Numbered from the stretch's first letter, positions 1 through 7,437 are shown. The stretch is 23,080 nucleotides of DNA from JBBSEX01 sp038239345 (GCA_038239345.1 JBBSEX010000043.1:1-23080); one strand, 5' to 3'. Translations and numbers: made by a program. Notes: a model not told the origin generated them from the sequence alone.

Positions 1-130
1 AGCCCATCCATGTTTTCGCACTGTAAGTCTCAGTTAAAGGGGCAGTAGCGCAACCGGCCAGCTCACGAAATAGACGTTGGGAACGGTCGAGCGAGCCGGA
101 TACCGCGTAGCGGTTTAGTCCAAGAGGTTT
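1..130. other. left flank, no gene recognised
   Basis: No reading frame here is convincing on either strand. Because the RIT element to the right abuts a truncated cas1, this flank would be expected to hold the missing 5' part of cas1, but no Cas1-like codons can be read in any plus-strand frame. The left partner therefore looks deleted or rearranged. Confidence 0.5.
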
Positions 131-138
131 AATGCGGA

Positions 139-155
139 GTCCATTTTTATGCGGA
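139..155 (+). repeat. RIT left terminal inverted repeat
   Basis: The 17-mer GTCCATTTTTATGCGGA is a perfect inverted copy of 3511-3527. It sits inside an imperfect palindrome formed by AATGCGGAGTCC (131-142) and GGACTCCGCAAT (153-164), a likely recombinase-binding arrangement. Confidence 0.8.
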
Positions 156-183
156 CTCCGCAATCCATGGAAGCCGCCGCCCG

Positions 184-1202
184 TCATGTCGAGGTGTTTT
201 CGCTCCGCATAATCTGAGTGGCCTTTAGCAGGGCGATTAGCTTGTCCGTTGCCTTGTAGCGCCCTGTCCGCAGGTTCGGAGCGATCATTGATTCAAGGGT
301 TTCGAGCTTCACCGTCGGGTCGGCGCGAGTGTAGATCTCCGTCGTTTGCATGCTGAATGTCCAAGCCAGAGAGACACTTTTCGGAGATCCTTAGTGGCCT
401 GCAGGATGGTAAGGGCGCAGGTGTGTCGCAGAACATGCGGAGAAATGCGCTTGGATTAAAGCGAAGGGCAAAGCTTCTCAGCCGTGCGGACGTGCTTCTG
501 TAGGATGTATTCGAAACCGGCCCGGGCCAGGGCCTCGTTGCGGGCGCTGAGGAAGAGCTCTGGAACCCGGACCTCACCCCGAACTGATAGCCATGCTCGC
601 AGAGCCGATGCCGTTTCCTTCCACAGCGGCAGGCAGCGCTCCTTTCGCCCTTTGCCGTGGATTAGAACGCTGGTTTGCGGTTGAAGCGTTATATCGCCAG
701 CTCGGAGCCCCACCAGTTCGGATACCCGCAGCCCACCTGCGAAGCAAAGATGAAGCATGGCCCGATCGCGGATGCCGTCCCGGACCGTTGGGTCAGGGGC
801 ATCCAGGATGGATTGCATTTCCTGGGCAGTGAGATGTCTGACGAGGCGACTATCCGCCTTCTTTGCAGGGATGGCCAGAATGCGTTGGATCTGCTCCAGC
901 GCCGACGGAACGCGAAACTCCATGTAGTGCATGAAGGATTTGATGGCCGCGAGCCGGATGTTTCTGGAACCGGCGCCATTGCCGCGAGTTATTTCCAGAT
1001 GATTCAGGAAGTTCACGATCAGAGGAGCGTCGATGTGCTCCAGGTGCAGTTGCGAGGGCGGCACTTTGATGCAATCGCTGGCGTATTCGAACAGAAGCCT
1101 GAAGGCGTGCGCATAAGAGTCGCAAGTGTTCGGGCTGGCGCCTCGTTCGACGGGCAAGCGCTGCTGGAGGAAAGCCGTGATGTGCGGCGCGATGAGAATC
1201 AT
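184..1202 (-). pseudogene. third RIT tyrosine recombinase, broken
   Basis: This is the third tyrosine recombinase of the trio. The start ATG at 1202 overlaps the TGA of the upstream recombinase (ATGA), so translation would be coupled. The N-terminal half is a SAM-like core-binding domain. The catalytic half shows GGLRVSEL (first Arg), HGKGRKER (Lys), HVLRHT (His-x-x-Arg) and LGHS. The frame is interrupted by an in-frame TAA at 456-458, just before HVLRHT; reading continues in the same frame beyond it. A second lesion, about one base lost near 350-353, separates LGHS from the tyrosine segment TEIYTRADP. The original stop is TGA at 184-186. Without both repairs the protein lacks the HxxR motif and the nucleophilic Tyr, so it should be inactive. 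Confidence 0.85.
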
Positions 1203-2165
1203 GGCTGGCCTCGACTGAAGAAGTCTTGGCACGAGTCTGCGATATCTCTCATCAGATCCGGAGTGGCCTGGAGATACCAGTAGGTGTCGGCGACCTTGCT
1301 ATGACCGAGGTACGTTGACAGCGCCAACATGTGCTTTGTAATTCGATCGCGGCCATCAGGGCAGGTTTCCAAAGCCCTCACTGCGAATGAGTGCCGCAAG
1401 GAATGGATCGTGGGGCGAGGAAGCCCCGGCCCGCGAGTCAGGCCGATCTTGTCGATCGATTCGTGAAAGGCGGTCTCGGCATCGCCGACGAGTAGCCGGT
1501 GCCTCCGTAACGAGACGAACACGTGATCATCGAATGGGGCAAAGGAGCGCCTCGTCTGGAGATAACGGTCCAAGCCTGCTTGAGTAGTCTCATGTAAAGA
1601 ACGAGACGGCTCTTGCGGAACTTTGAACAACGAATGATCAGGCCGTCCGAGGTGATGTCATCAAAGGAGAGCCGGATCGCTTCCGATACACGCAGGCCCG
1701 TACACGCCAACAGGGCGAAGAACGTGCTGTAGGTCTGCCCGCGAAAGGCATTGCGCCGACCCAACTCGGATGCGGCTTGAACGAGGCGCTTGATGTCGTC
1801 TCTGGAAAAGATGTATGGAACGGGCCGCGGCTGGCTCTCGCTACCAAAGACCGTGGGCGGCATTTCATGACGCTGATCCTCCGCCCGGATGTATCGGGTA
1901 AATCGAATGACCTGACCAAGCCGGCGCGCTCGTGTGGTCGGCGATCGCGCCGATCCGGCCCACTCGATCGACCAAGCCGGCGCGCTCGTGTGGTCGGCGA
2001 TCGCGCCGATCCGGCCCACTCGATTGCCGTTTCAGAGCAGACATGGTCTTTGCCCGCCACGTCGGAGAACGCCGCAAAACTCTGCAACAAGCTGCCTTCG
2101 GAATGGAGAGCGAATCCCATGGCGCGTCGCACCGCCAGGTACGATTCCACGGCGGTGGTCAGCAT
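1199..2165 (-). pseudogene. second RIT tyrosine recombinase, frameshifted twice
   Basis: This is the middle recombinase of the trio. Its ATG at 2165 overlaps the end of the first recombinase by 7 nt, and it ends in the ATGA overlap with the third gene. Recognisable pieces in different frames are the N-terminal segment starting MLTTAVESYLAVRRAMG, TGLRVSEAIRL (Arg), CSKFRKSRL (Lys), HSLRHSFAVRAL (HxxR) and LGHSKVADTYWYL (His and Tyr). Two lesions separate them. A 56-bp tandem duplication at 1914-2025 shifts the frame, because 56 is not a multiple of three, and an apparent one-base loss lies near 1598-1602, just after the Lys motif. All catalytic residues survive in the DNA but not in one frame. 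Confidence 0.85.
1914..2025. repeat. 56-bp perfect tandem duplication
   Basis: The unit beginning GACCAAGCCGGCGCGCTCGT occurs at 1914-1969 and again at 1970-2025, identical except at the last base. It lies within the second recombinase gene and breaks its frame. The near-identity suggests a recent slippage or unequal-crossover event. Confidence 0.97.
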
Positions 2166-3406
2166 GTTTTCACCTCCGGCCATGGCTGCGCGATTTGCCG
2201 CAGGGCAACGACATCTACTTTGGCGTAGATCTCCGTGGTCGCGATGAATCGGTGCCGGAGAATGACAGCAATCTCCTGCAGCGATGCTCCGTGGTGGAGC
2301 ATGGAGCTTGCCACGGAATGCCGGAGCACGTGGGCTGCGCCCCGGCTTGGACAAGCGACGCCCGCACGGCGCATCGCTTGAGCAACGATCACCGAGATTG
2401 CACAGTGGTCCGCGAAGGCACGAAAGGGAGCGCGCGACCGGATAAACAACACATCGCAGTCACTCTGAGGACGACCATCTTTGATATAGGTGACGATGGC
2501 ATCGCCAATCTCCTGAGTCAGTGGGAGCAATGCCTGACAGCGCCCCTTCCCTGCAACGCGGATTCCGGCTTCCTCCCAGTCGAAGTCACTCAGGCGAAGC
2601 CGAACGATGTCGCCTGCGCGGAGACCCAGGCGGGCGAGCAGGAGCAGGATCGCACGGTCCCTCGCGCCAACTGGTGTGGTAGCGTCACACGAAGCAATGA
2701 CTCGTTCGACTTCATCTGACTGCAAATACCGCGGCAGCGACGAAAGTCGCCAATGCGCTAGAGCGGGGATAGATGCATCCAACCCGGCGGTGCACTTGCC
2801 GGCGGCGATCAGGAAGCGCAGAAACATTCGGACCGCCGTGGTACACCTCTTCGCCGCAGCCCATCCGCACACCTGACTTCTCTCGAAGACGAACTTCCGC
2901 AGACTCTGAGCTCCAAACCTGGCTGGCTCCTCTCCCAGGGTCTTCAGTAGATCGCGAAGGTCAAGGCCGTAGTTGTAAAGGGTGGCCTCGCAGGTCCCAC
3001 GTTGCTGCCGCATCCAGCGATTGAATGAGACCAGTAGGGCCGGATACTCAATGGACTCCTGATTGATCGGGCCCGTAAGCACGCCAGTGCTCCGGAGATA
3101 GTCGATAAACAAGCGCGCACCATTCTGCAACTCCAGCTTGTGCGTATGGCCGTATCGCGGACATCGGCACCCATCCAGATGATGTGAAAACTGCTCGACG
3201 AACCGTTCGTCCAAAGCGGCGATCGGTGGGCCGTTTCGGCCAGTCCAATAAATGAGGTGTTCGGCCGCTCGCAGATGTCTGCGAGCCGTTAACTGTGCAT
3301 AGCCTACCTCGTGCAACTCTTGAGCAAACCCTTCAAGCAAGCGGCCATCTGGGCAGCCGCGAAGTTCTTGGATACGTAAAGGTGATTCGAAAAACTCTGC
3401 CAACAT
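2159..3406 (-). CDS. first RIT tyrosine recombinase, intact
   Basis: This 415-residue protein is a complete tyrosine site-specific recombinase and the first gene of the RIT operon. An N-terminal core-binding region (about 1-220) precedes the catalytic domain (about 225-415). Visible catalytic residues are Arg263 in GLRAGD, Lys287 in VAGKGR, His359 and Arg362 in HVLRHS, His385 in ILRHR and the nucleophile Tyr394 in TEIYAK. The start is supported by an AAGGAGG ribosome site seven bases upstream of ATG 3406. It overlaps the next recombinase by 7 nt. It is the only undamaged member of this trio and is homologous in layout to the relic at 20880-22118. Known RIT elements appear to need all three proteins, so intact coding does not imply mobility. 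Confidence 0.92.
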   Translation of the reverse strand: MLAEFFESPLRIQELRGCPDGRLLEGFAQELHEVGYAQLTARRHLRAAEHLIYWTGRNGPPIAALDERFVEQFSHHLDGCRCPRYGHTHKLELQNGARLFIDYLRSTGVLTGPINQESIEYPALLVSFNRWMRQQRGTCEATLYNYGLDLRDLLKTLGEEPARFGAQSLRKFVFERSQVCGWAAAKRCTTAVRMFLRFLIAAGKCTAGLDASIPALAHWRLSSLPRYLQSDEVERVIASCDATTPVGARDRAILLLLARLGLRAGDIVRLRLSDFDWEEAGIRVAGKGRCQALLPLTQEIGDAIVTYIKDGRPQSDCDVLFIRSRAPFRAFADHCAISVIVAQAMRRAGVACPSRGAAHVLRHSVASSMLHHGASLQEIAVILRHRFIATTEIYAKVDVVALRQIAQPWPEVKTC

Positions 3407-3510
3407 GACGTCCTCCTTTCGGACGCCATTATTATGCGGAGTCCAGCGCCTACCGCGTTAACCTGGCCGCATTGATCAGACGGGGTGTTGTCCGTTGTTA
3501 CGGCTCCTTC

Positions 3511-3527
3511 TCCGCATAAAAATGGAC
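3511..3527 (-). repeat. RIT right terminal inverted repeat
   Basis: TCCGCATAAAAATGGAC is the perfect inverted copy of 139-155. The cas1 reading frame starts to resemble Cas1 immediately to the right of it. Confidence 0.8.
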
Positions 3528-4132
3528 TGGCGTCCAGTTATTGGGCGACCGTGCGGTGTCTACTCTGGTGGAAGCCCGGCTTTGACGGCCGGGTCCGCCG
3601 TGGCGCTAACGATCTGGTTAACTCGCTGCTGAATTATGGGTACGGAATTCTCTACTCGCGTCTGATGAACGTGCTGGTGCGCGCCGGGCTGAATGTCCAT
3701 ATCGGCTTCCTGCACAAGCCGCAAAAAGGGAAGACGGGCTTGCTTTACGATTTCATCGAAGAGTTCCGCGCCGCCGCGGTTGATCGCTGTGTCTTTGGCT
3801 GGCTGAACCTGAGTGCGCAAATGGAGCTGACCAGTGACGGACTCGATACCGAAACGCGCCGCGAAATGGCGCACCGGGTCGTCGGGCGTCTACAGGCGGG
3901 CACCCGGTACCACGGAGATACGCTCCCGTTGGAGAAGGTGATGGAACAGCAGGCGCAATTGCTGGTCCGCCACATGGAGGGCACCGAAACCTACAAAACC
4001 TACATCCTACCCTGGTCACCGGGGTGTGCGAACCGTACTAAACTAAACTGCGCCGCGACCGTGTTGTTTTGCGCTAACGTAGTACGATCGATTCCTCCCC
4101 CGCCGTCTGCGAACCATACGAAACTAAACTGA
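3528..4132 (+). pseudogene. cas1: cas1, 5'-truncated by the RIT element
   Basis: This is the C-terminal part of Cas1, the integrase subunit of CRISPR adaptation. The segment GFDGRVRRGANDLVN, the following NYGYGILYSRL helix, GFLHKP (the active-site His) and LLYDFIEEFR (the active-site Asp/Glu helix) are typical of Cas1, and the RHMEGTETYKTYILPW region matches the usual C-terminus. The N-terminal beta-rich domain and the first catalytic Glu are missing. An open frame continues leftward to 3485 inside the RIT element but is not Cas1-like there. The last about 35 codons read through two copies of a 34-nt direct repeat and are probably not original. The protein, if made, could not integrate spacers. 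No cas2 follows. I am confident of the family; whether it was once fused to a reverse transcriptase cannot be judged. Confidence 0.85.
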
Positions 4133-4141
4133 TCCTCGACC
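4027..4141. repeat. two 34-nt direct repeats 81 bp apart
   Basis: Positions 4027-4060 and 4108-4141 share TGCGAACC, then TAC, then AAACTAAACTG and a ...TCGACC-like tail, with 21 of 23 identical in the core. The interval is 47 nt. They cover the extreme 3' end of the cas1 remnant. Function is unknown. Confidence 0.75.
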
Positions 4142-4169
4142 GACCGCCAGGGAACCGGTAGCCGGTAGC

Positions 4170-4211
4170 GCAGACTGTCTCTGCTGTCTGCGGGCCGAGC
4201 AAAGGCTCGGC
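4170..4211 (+). other. two consecutive hairpins after cas1 remnant
   Basis: GCAGAC (4170-4175) can pair with GTCTGC (4186-4191), and GCCGAGC (4194-4200) with GCTCGGC (4205-4211) around an AAAG loop. No T-run follows, so this is not a classical intrinsic terminator. Confidence 0.4.
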
Positions 4212-4285
4212 AGTCTCTGTGGGCCAGGTATTCTTGCCAGGCATTCTTGCCGCGCCTTGAGCATACGCGACAATAATAATCCAAC

Positions 4286-5055
4286 ATGCCTCGCTCCAAA
4301 AAAGACTTCGGATGGGCCGGCACCATCGTGGCCTTGCTCAGTCACCAAACGTTCTTGGGCCGTTGGGGGGTGTTGCTCGCTCTAGCCGGTTTTCTCCTTC
4401 TCGAGTGGGCAGCGAGACCTGGCGCGCCAGCGCGACGTGGTCGTCAGACGCCGGGCTTCAATCGAGACTGCCATAACCCCGGCCTTGGGCACGGGGCCGG
4501 AACATCGCGACCACGTTTTGCGGCTCTTATACCGGTTCCACCTGGGGCCCGTTGGCCGGGGCCGTGGAGCTTCACAATCCGCGCCTGAGATACATATGGC
4601 TGCTGTGTACGCAGGAGGTTGAGACAGACTACAGGCTGATCGAGCGCTGGATTCGTTTTCTCACCGATGGTCGGGCCCATGTGGAACTCGTGCGCCTGGG
4701 GAACAGAAACGACGTAGCCGAAATTCGCATACGGGTACGGGCGATCTACGAGAACCAGGTAAGATCGGCCGGTCTAGAAGAGCACCAGGTAATCGCCGAT
4801 ATGACCAGCGGCACGGCCGCTATGACCGCCGGCCTAATCCTGGCGACTTTGGACGAACCCCGTAATGTGGAGTACTTGAGCCAGGGACCCAAGAGCCTGA
4901 TCGAGAACGGAGAGCCCCGCCGGGATTTGACGCAGGTGTTTCAGTTGGTGGAAACCTCTCCCAGGGACGTGGCCCAAGCGTTTGTGAGTTTTCTGGTCAA
5001 GAAAACCAAAGTGCCGGACGACGATAGTCGCGGGTCCGGGAGCCGGGCCGTGTGA
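4286..5055 (+). pseudogene. membrane-anchored CARF protein (Cam1-like), frame-disrupted
   Basis: An N-terminal segment starting MPRSKKDFGW contains a hydrophobic helix (GVLLALAGFLLLEW) and reads in one frame. A middle part with GQRDLARQRD and ALGTGPEHRDHV reads in a second frame, and a C-terminal part with ELHNPRLRYIWLLCT and DMTSGTAAMTAG in a third. ALGTG matches the first-strand loop of CARF domains, and DMTSGTAAMT matches the conserved ligand-binding loop (usually D-x-TGGTK-x-M). One transmembrane helix followed by CARF is the architecture of Cam1, a cyclic-tetra-adenylate-gated membrane effector. Two indels (near 4405 and 4545) are needed to join the parts, so this is either a pseudogene or affected by sequencing errors. 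It lies between the cas1 remnant and the array, and converges on the array if the array is transcribed leftward. Confidence 0.65.
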
Positions 5056-5100
5056 CGGCTCAACGCCGTGGTTGTTCGCCTTCCCTGGTATAAATTCTGA

Positions 5101-5662
5101 GTTTCAATTGCGCCCATCGCGAACCGGCCGGGTGATCCTGGTACTCCGAGGCCTGGCCGGATTGTTCGGGTTGGAGTTTCAATCGCGCCATCGCGAACCG
5201 GCCGGGTGATCCCGAACGAACCTACGACAGCTGCAACCTCTTTTTCTTCCAAGAACGTTTCAATCGCGCCATCGCGAACCGGCCGGTGATCCAAGTGGTG
5301 CGAGGAATACTTCGCGTCACTTTTGCAATCGCGTTTCAATCGCGCCATCGCGAACCGGCCGGGTGATCCGTTTTTGGTGGACACGCAGCCTCTGGAGCAA
5401 GACAAGTTTCAATCGCGCCATCGCGAACCGGCCGGGTGATACGACTTAGTTGTACCCAAAAGTAGAATAAAGTTAATTACTTGGTTTCAATCGCGCCATC
5501 GCGAACCGGCCGGGTGATCCGATGAGTTGCATATTCAAATACGTCGGATAGAAGTTTCAATCGCGCCATCGCGAACCGGCCGGGTGATCCTGCGGCAGGG
5601 CGACGGCGACTGGATCAACTACAACACGTTTCAATCGCGCCATCGCGAACCGGCCGGGTGAT
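5101..5662 (-). CRISPR. CRISPR array, 8 repeats and 7 spacers
   Basis: Eight 34-36-nt repeats start at 5101, 5176, 5257, 5333, 5406, 5484, 5554 and 5628. In plus orientation they begin GTTTCAATCGCGCCATCGCG and end CCGGCCGGGTGAT. CC usually follows, but not after the repeat ending at 5440. Spacers are 35-46 nt. Read on the minus strand the repeat ends in ATTGAAAC, the usual 3' end that gives the 8-nt crRNA 5' tag. The repeat at 5101 is the most divergent (one insertion and one substitution), as expected for the trailer end. Both point to leftward transcription with the leader to the right of 5662. The repeat at 5257 lacks one G. The array is short, consistent with a locus no longer acquiring spacers. 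Confidence 0.98.
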
Positions 5663-6130
5663 CCAATTGTTCCATCAACCACTTGCGTTCGCAAGAGAGA
5701 TCTTCATCCAGCCTAACTCCTTGTCCACGCGGGACTACCAGCCCACTTTTCGAATTTTGTACCTAATCCGCGCGTCGAAACCGCCATTCGCCCACTCACC
5801 GGCTGACTCATGTTTTTAAAAACGCATGACCTACGCGATTTCCTGGCCTCCGCAAATCTTTTCCGGTCTTCCTCAAAAGCTCAGTTTGCGAAAACCTGTC
5901 GAAACGCCCTCGCAACTTGTTGATTACATGCAAAGCGAATCCCTGCGATTTTGAGATTCTTCGCAAATCGCCAGCATCCGGCTTCCCGGTTGGCGGTTTG
6001 CGAAAAAATCGCGAGTGGCTTGAGTTTTGATAAAACGCGCTAAATGGTTTCTCTTCATCTACATAAGCCAACTTCCGGGCCGCCGCAGACTTCGCGAACG
6101 TTTTGGCAGCGAAGGCCTCGCAGCGGCACC
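5663..6130 (-). promoter_or_regulatory. CRISPR leader-like non-coding region
   Basis: About 470 bases without a credible gene lie between the array and the Csx3-type gene. Features seen: an inverted pair CTTGCG/CGCAAG (5682-5695) 20 bases from the first repeat; a GTTTTTAAAAAC palindrome at 5812-5823; AT-richer sequence around 5745-5765 that could hold a minus-strand promoter; and TTTGCGAA at 5885-5892 and 5997-6004 with the inverse TTCGCAAA at 5960-5967. The leader role is inferred from array orientation. Confidence 0.55.
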
Positions 6131-6156
6131 CTAGGCCGGCTGCAGCCCTCGCGGCT

Positions 6157-7353
6157 TTACCAAATCTGGACAAAGTCCTGCATGCGCCCGTCCCAGGAGG
6201 CCAGGCGCACGGCTCCGGCATTGATCAACCACCGGGCGTAGACGCCAAAGAGCCAGGTAGGCCCGGCCCCGGATAACCCGACCTCCGCCAACGGTGCGCT
6301 CGATGGGTACGGCGCGCCTGCCATGTTCTGAGCAGCCGTGGGTGACAGAAACTTGTCGGGCGTGAGGACTTCGAACTGAAGGACCGAGCGGTCGCCCTCC
6401 CGCCTCCACGACACCCGCAAGCTGTCCGGCGGAAAGTCCGACGGACCCCGGCCCGGTGCAGCGGGGATTTCCACCAGTCTCTCCGGCTGACGCGGGTCGA
6501 AGAAGAATACGCGAGTGTCCGGCCGGGTGTCCAGAGCGCTCTTCAATCCGGCCAAATAGGCCCACACTGGCGCAGCGCCTCCCAGCACGACGACTCCTGT
6601 TCGCAAGGCCAATTCGGCGATTTTAGACTTGTTGCCGCCCGCATCGGCGATGTCTTCGATTCGCCAATCGCTGGGGCGCTTCAGATTCACATACGCGGTC
6701 AGATTCGGAGGGCAACTCAGCCCCACTAGAATGTCGGCCAGCGGATTGCGCGAGTGATCGTTGACCGGGTCGGATGGTTCGACGTCGACTTGAAACGTAG
6801 CCTCGAATGCTTCCCCGGAACTACGGACAGCCGGAGCCGCGCTCCCTTTGGGAAGCGATCGCATCCATCCGATTTTCTTCAGCCCATGGCTGCGGGCCAC
6901 TTCGTCCCAGAGCGCCGCGCCGGCCGGATCCGAGTCGCGCGAAACCACTAGGTAGTGCGAACAGCACTGCAGCATTTGAGCGTTACCGGCAGCAGTCTGG
7001 TCATCGTGGCGGCCGCCGAAATCCAGCAGCGCAAGCGCCAGATTCGATCTGCCATGGGTGATCCACTCGCAGATCCGGTCAATGGTGCCGTCGCCCCACT
7101 TGCCTTTGACGCTGCGCTTGAAATCGGGATCGTTGCGCAGACCCGGTGCGTGATACAGGTACCGCCCCGTTCCATCCGGGTTGCCCTTGAGTACCAGGAC
7201 CGAGTCTAGGCGGCTTTTGAGCGTTTCGTCGAGTTGGTGCAGCAGGGTGGTCTTTCCAGCGTTGGCGGGGCCGATCACGGCGATGCATGATGCTTTCGGT
7301 TGTTCGTGTGCGCGTTCCATCGTTATTGCAGGCGTTCGGCCTGCATCGGCCAT
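6157..7353 (-). CDS. csx3: P-loop NTPase fused to tandem Csx3-like ring-nuclease domains
   Basis: The 398-residue protein starts with a P-loop: GPANAGKTT at 28-36 is the Walker A motif and LALLDFGG (107-114) a Walker B-like strand. Two later segments each look like the signature of Csx3, a cyclic-oligoadenylate-degrading ring nuclease (Crn3): GAAPVWAY (259-266) followed by FFFDPR, and GAGPTWLF (362-369) followed by ASWDGR near the C-terminus, both matching the family pattern G-x-x-P-x-W-L-Y ... Y-D-P-R. NTPase-Csx3 fusions are known in type III loci; a double Csx3 unit is my reading from motifs. The start is backed by GGAG five bases upstream. It is transcribed divergently from the effector operon, so it may share its control region, and it precedes the array in the same direction. 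Likely role: turning off or shaping the second-messenger signal. Confidence 0.75.
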   Translation of the reverse strand: MADAGRTPAITMERAHEQPKASCIAVIGPANAGKTTLLHQLDETLKSRLDSVLVLKGNPDGTGRYLYHAPGLRNDPDFKRSVKGKWGDGTIDRICEWITHGRSNLALALLDFGGRHDDQTAAGNAQMLQCCSHYLVVSRDSDPAGAALWDEVARSHGLKKIGWMRSLPKGSAAPAVRSSGEAFEATFQVDVEPSDPVNDHSRNPLADILVGLSCPPNLTAYVNLKRPSDWRIEDIADAGGNKSKIAELALRTGVVVLGGAAPVWAYLAGLKSALDTRPDTRVFFFDPRQPERLVEIPAAPGRGPSDFPPDSLRVSWRREGDRSVLQFEVLTPDKFLSPTAAQNMAGAPYPSSAPLAEVGLSGAGPTWLFGVYARWLINAGAVRLASWDGRMQDFVQIW

Positions 7354-7397
7354 TTTACTCCGGGAGAAAATATTGTTCCCATTTTGGCCGTTGATTT

Positions 7398-7425
7398 AAT
7401 AAAACCGTAGAAAACCGTATATAAT
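7398..7425 (+). promoter_or_regulatory. promoter of the III-D operon with direct-repeat operator
   Basis: A perfect TATAAT (7420-7425) lies 64 bases upstream of the Can1-like start. The 17-bp-spaced -35 position is weak, although TTGATT occurs at 7391-7396 with a long 23-bp spacer. Two exact copies of AAAACCGTA (7401-7409 and 7411-7419), one helical turn apart, fill the spacer, a layout expected for an activator or repressor site. Confidence 0.5.
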
Positions 7426-7437
7426 CTCAGAGAACGA

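Larger units (their letters stand above)
131..3535 (-). mobile_element. recombinase-in-trio (RIT) element, degenerate
   Basis: Three consecutive minus-strand tyrosine-recombinase genes overlap by a few bases, which is the hallmark of RIT elements. The length of about 3.4 kb also fits. A perfect 17-bp terminal inverted repeat is seen: GTCCATTTTTATGCGGA at 139-155 and its complement at 3511-3527. Extra copies of the core TGCGGAGTCC lie beside the ends (133-142, 153-162 inverted, 3435-3444), and an 8-bp pair GGACGCCA/TGGCGTCC occurs at 3421-3428 and 3528-3535, so the exact boundaries are uncertain by about 10 bp. No clear target-site duplication is visible. The element lies against the cas1 remnant. 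Genes two and three carry lesions, so it is probably immobile by itself. Confidence 0.85.

Noticed and set aside
1..130. Possible N-terminal part of cas1 left of the RIT element
   Set aside because: No frame on the plus strand resembles Cas1, and stops interrupt two of the three frames.
675..1283. Plus-strand frame of 202 codons
   Set aside because: Antisense to the third recombinase, which has clear motifs on the minus strand.
1914..2025. Tandem repeat considered as a CRISPR or satellite
   Set aside because: Only two directly adjacent copies without spacer, inside a coding gene; a simple duplication explains it.
1934..2719. Plus-strand frame of 261 codons
   Set aside because: Lies opposite the catalytic parts of two recombinase genes with recognised motifs; a shadow of GC-rich coding DNA.
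4941..5405. Minus-strand frame of 154 codons with repeated RPVRDGAIET
   Set aside because: The repeated peptide is the CRISPR repeat read as protein; frame length follows from the array, not from a gene.
5808..6221. Minus-strand frame of 137 codons left of the Csx3-type gene
   Set aside because: It overlaps the end of that gene in another frame, has no ribosome site, and its composition is not convincing; the area looks like leader DNA.
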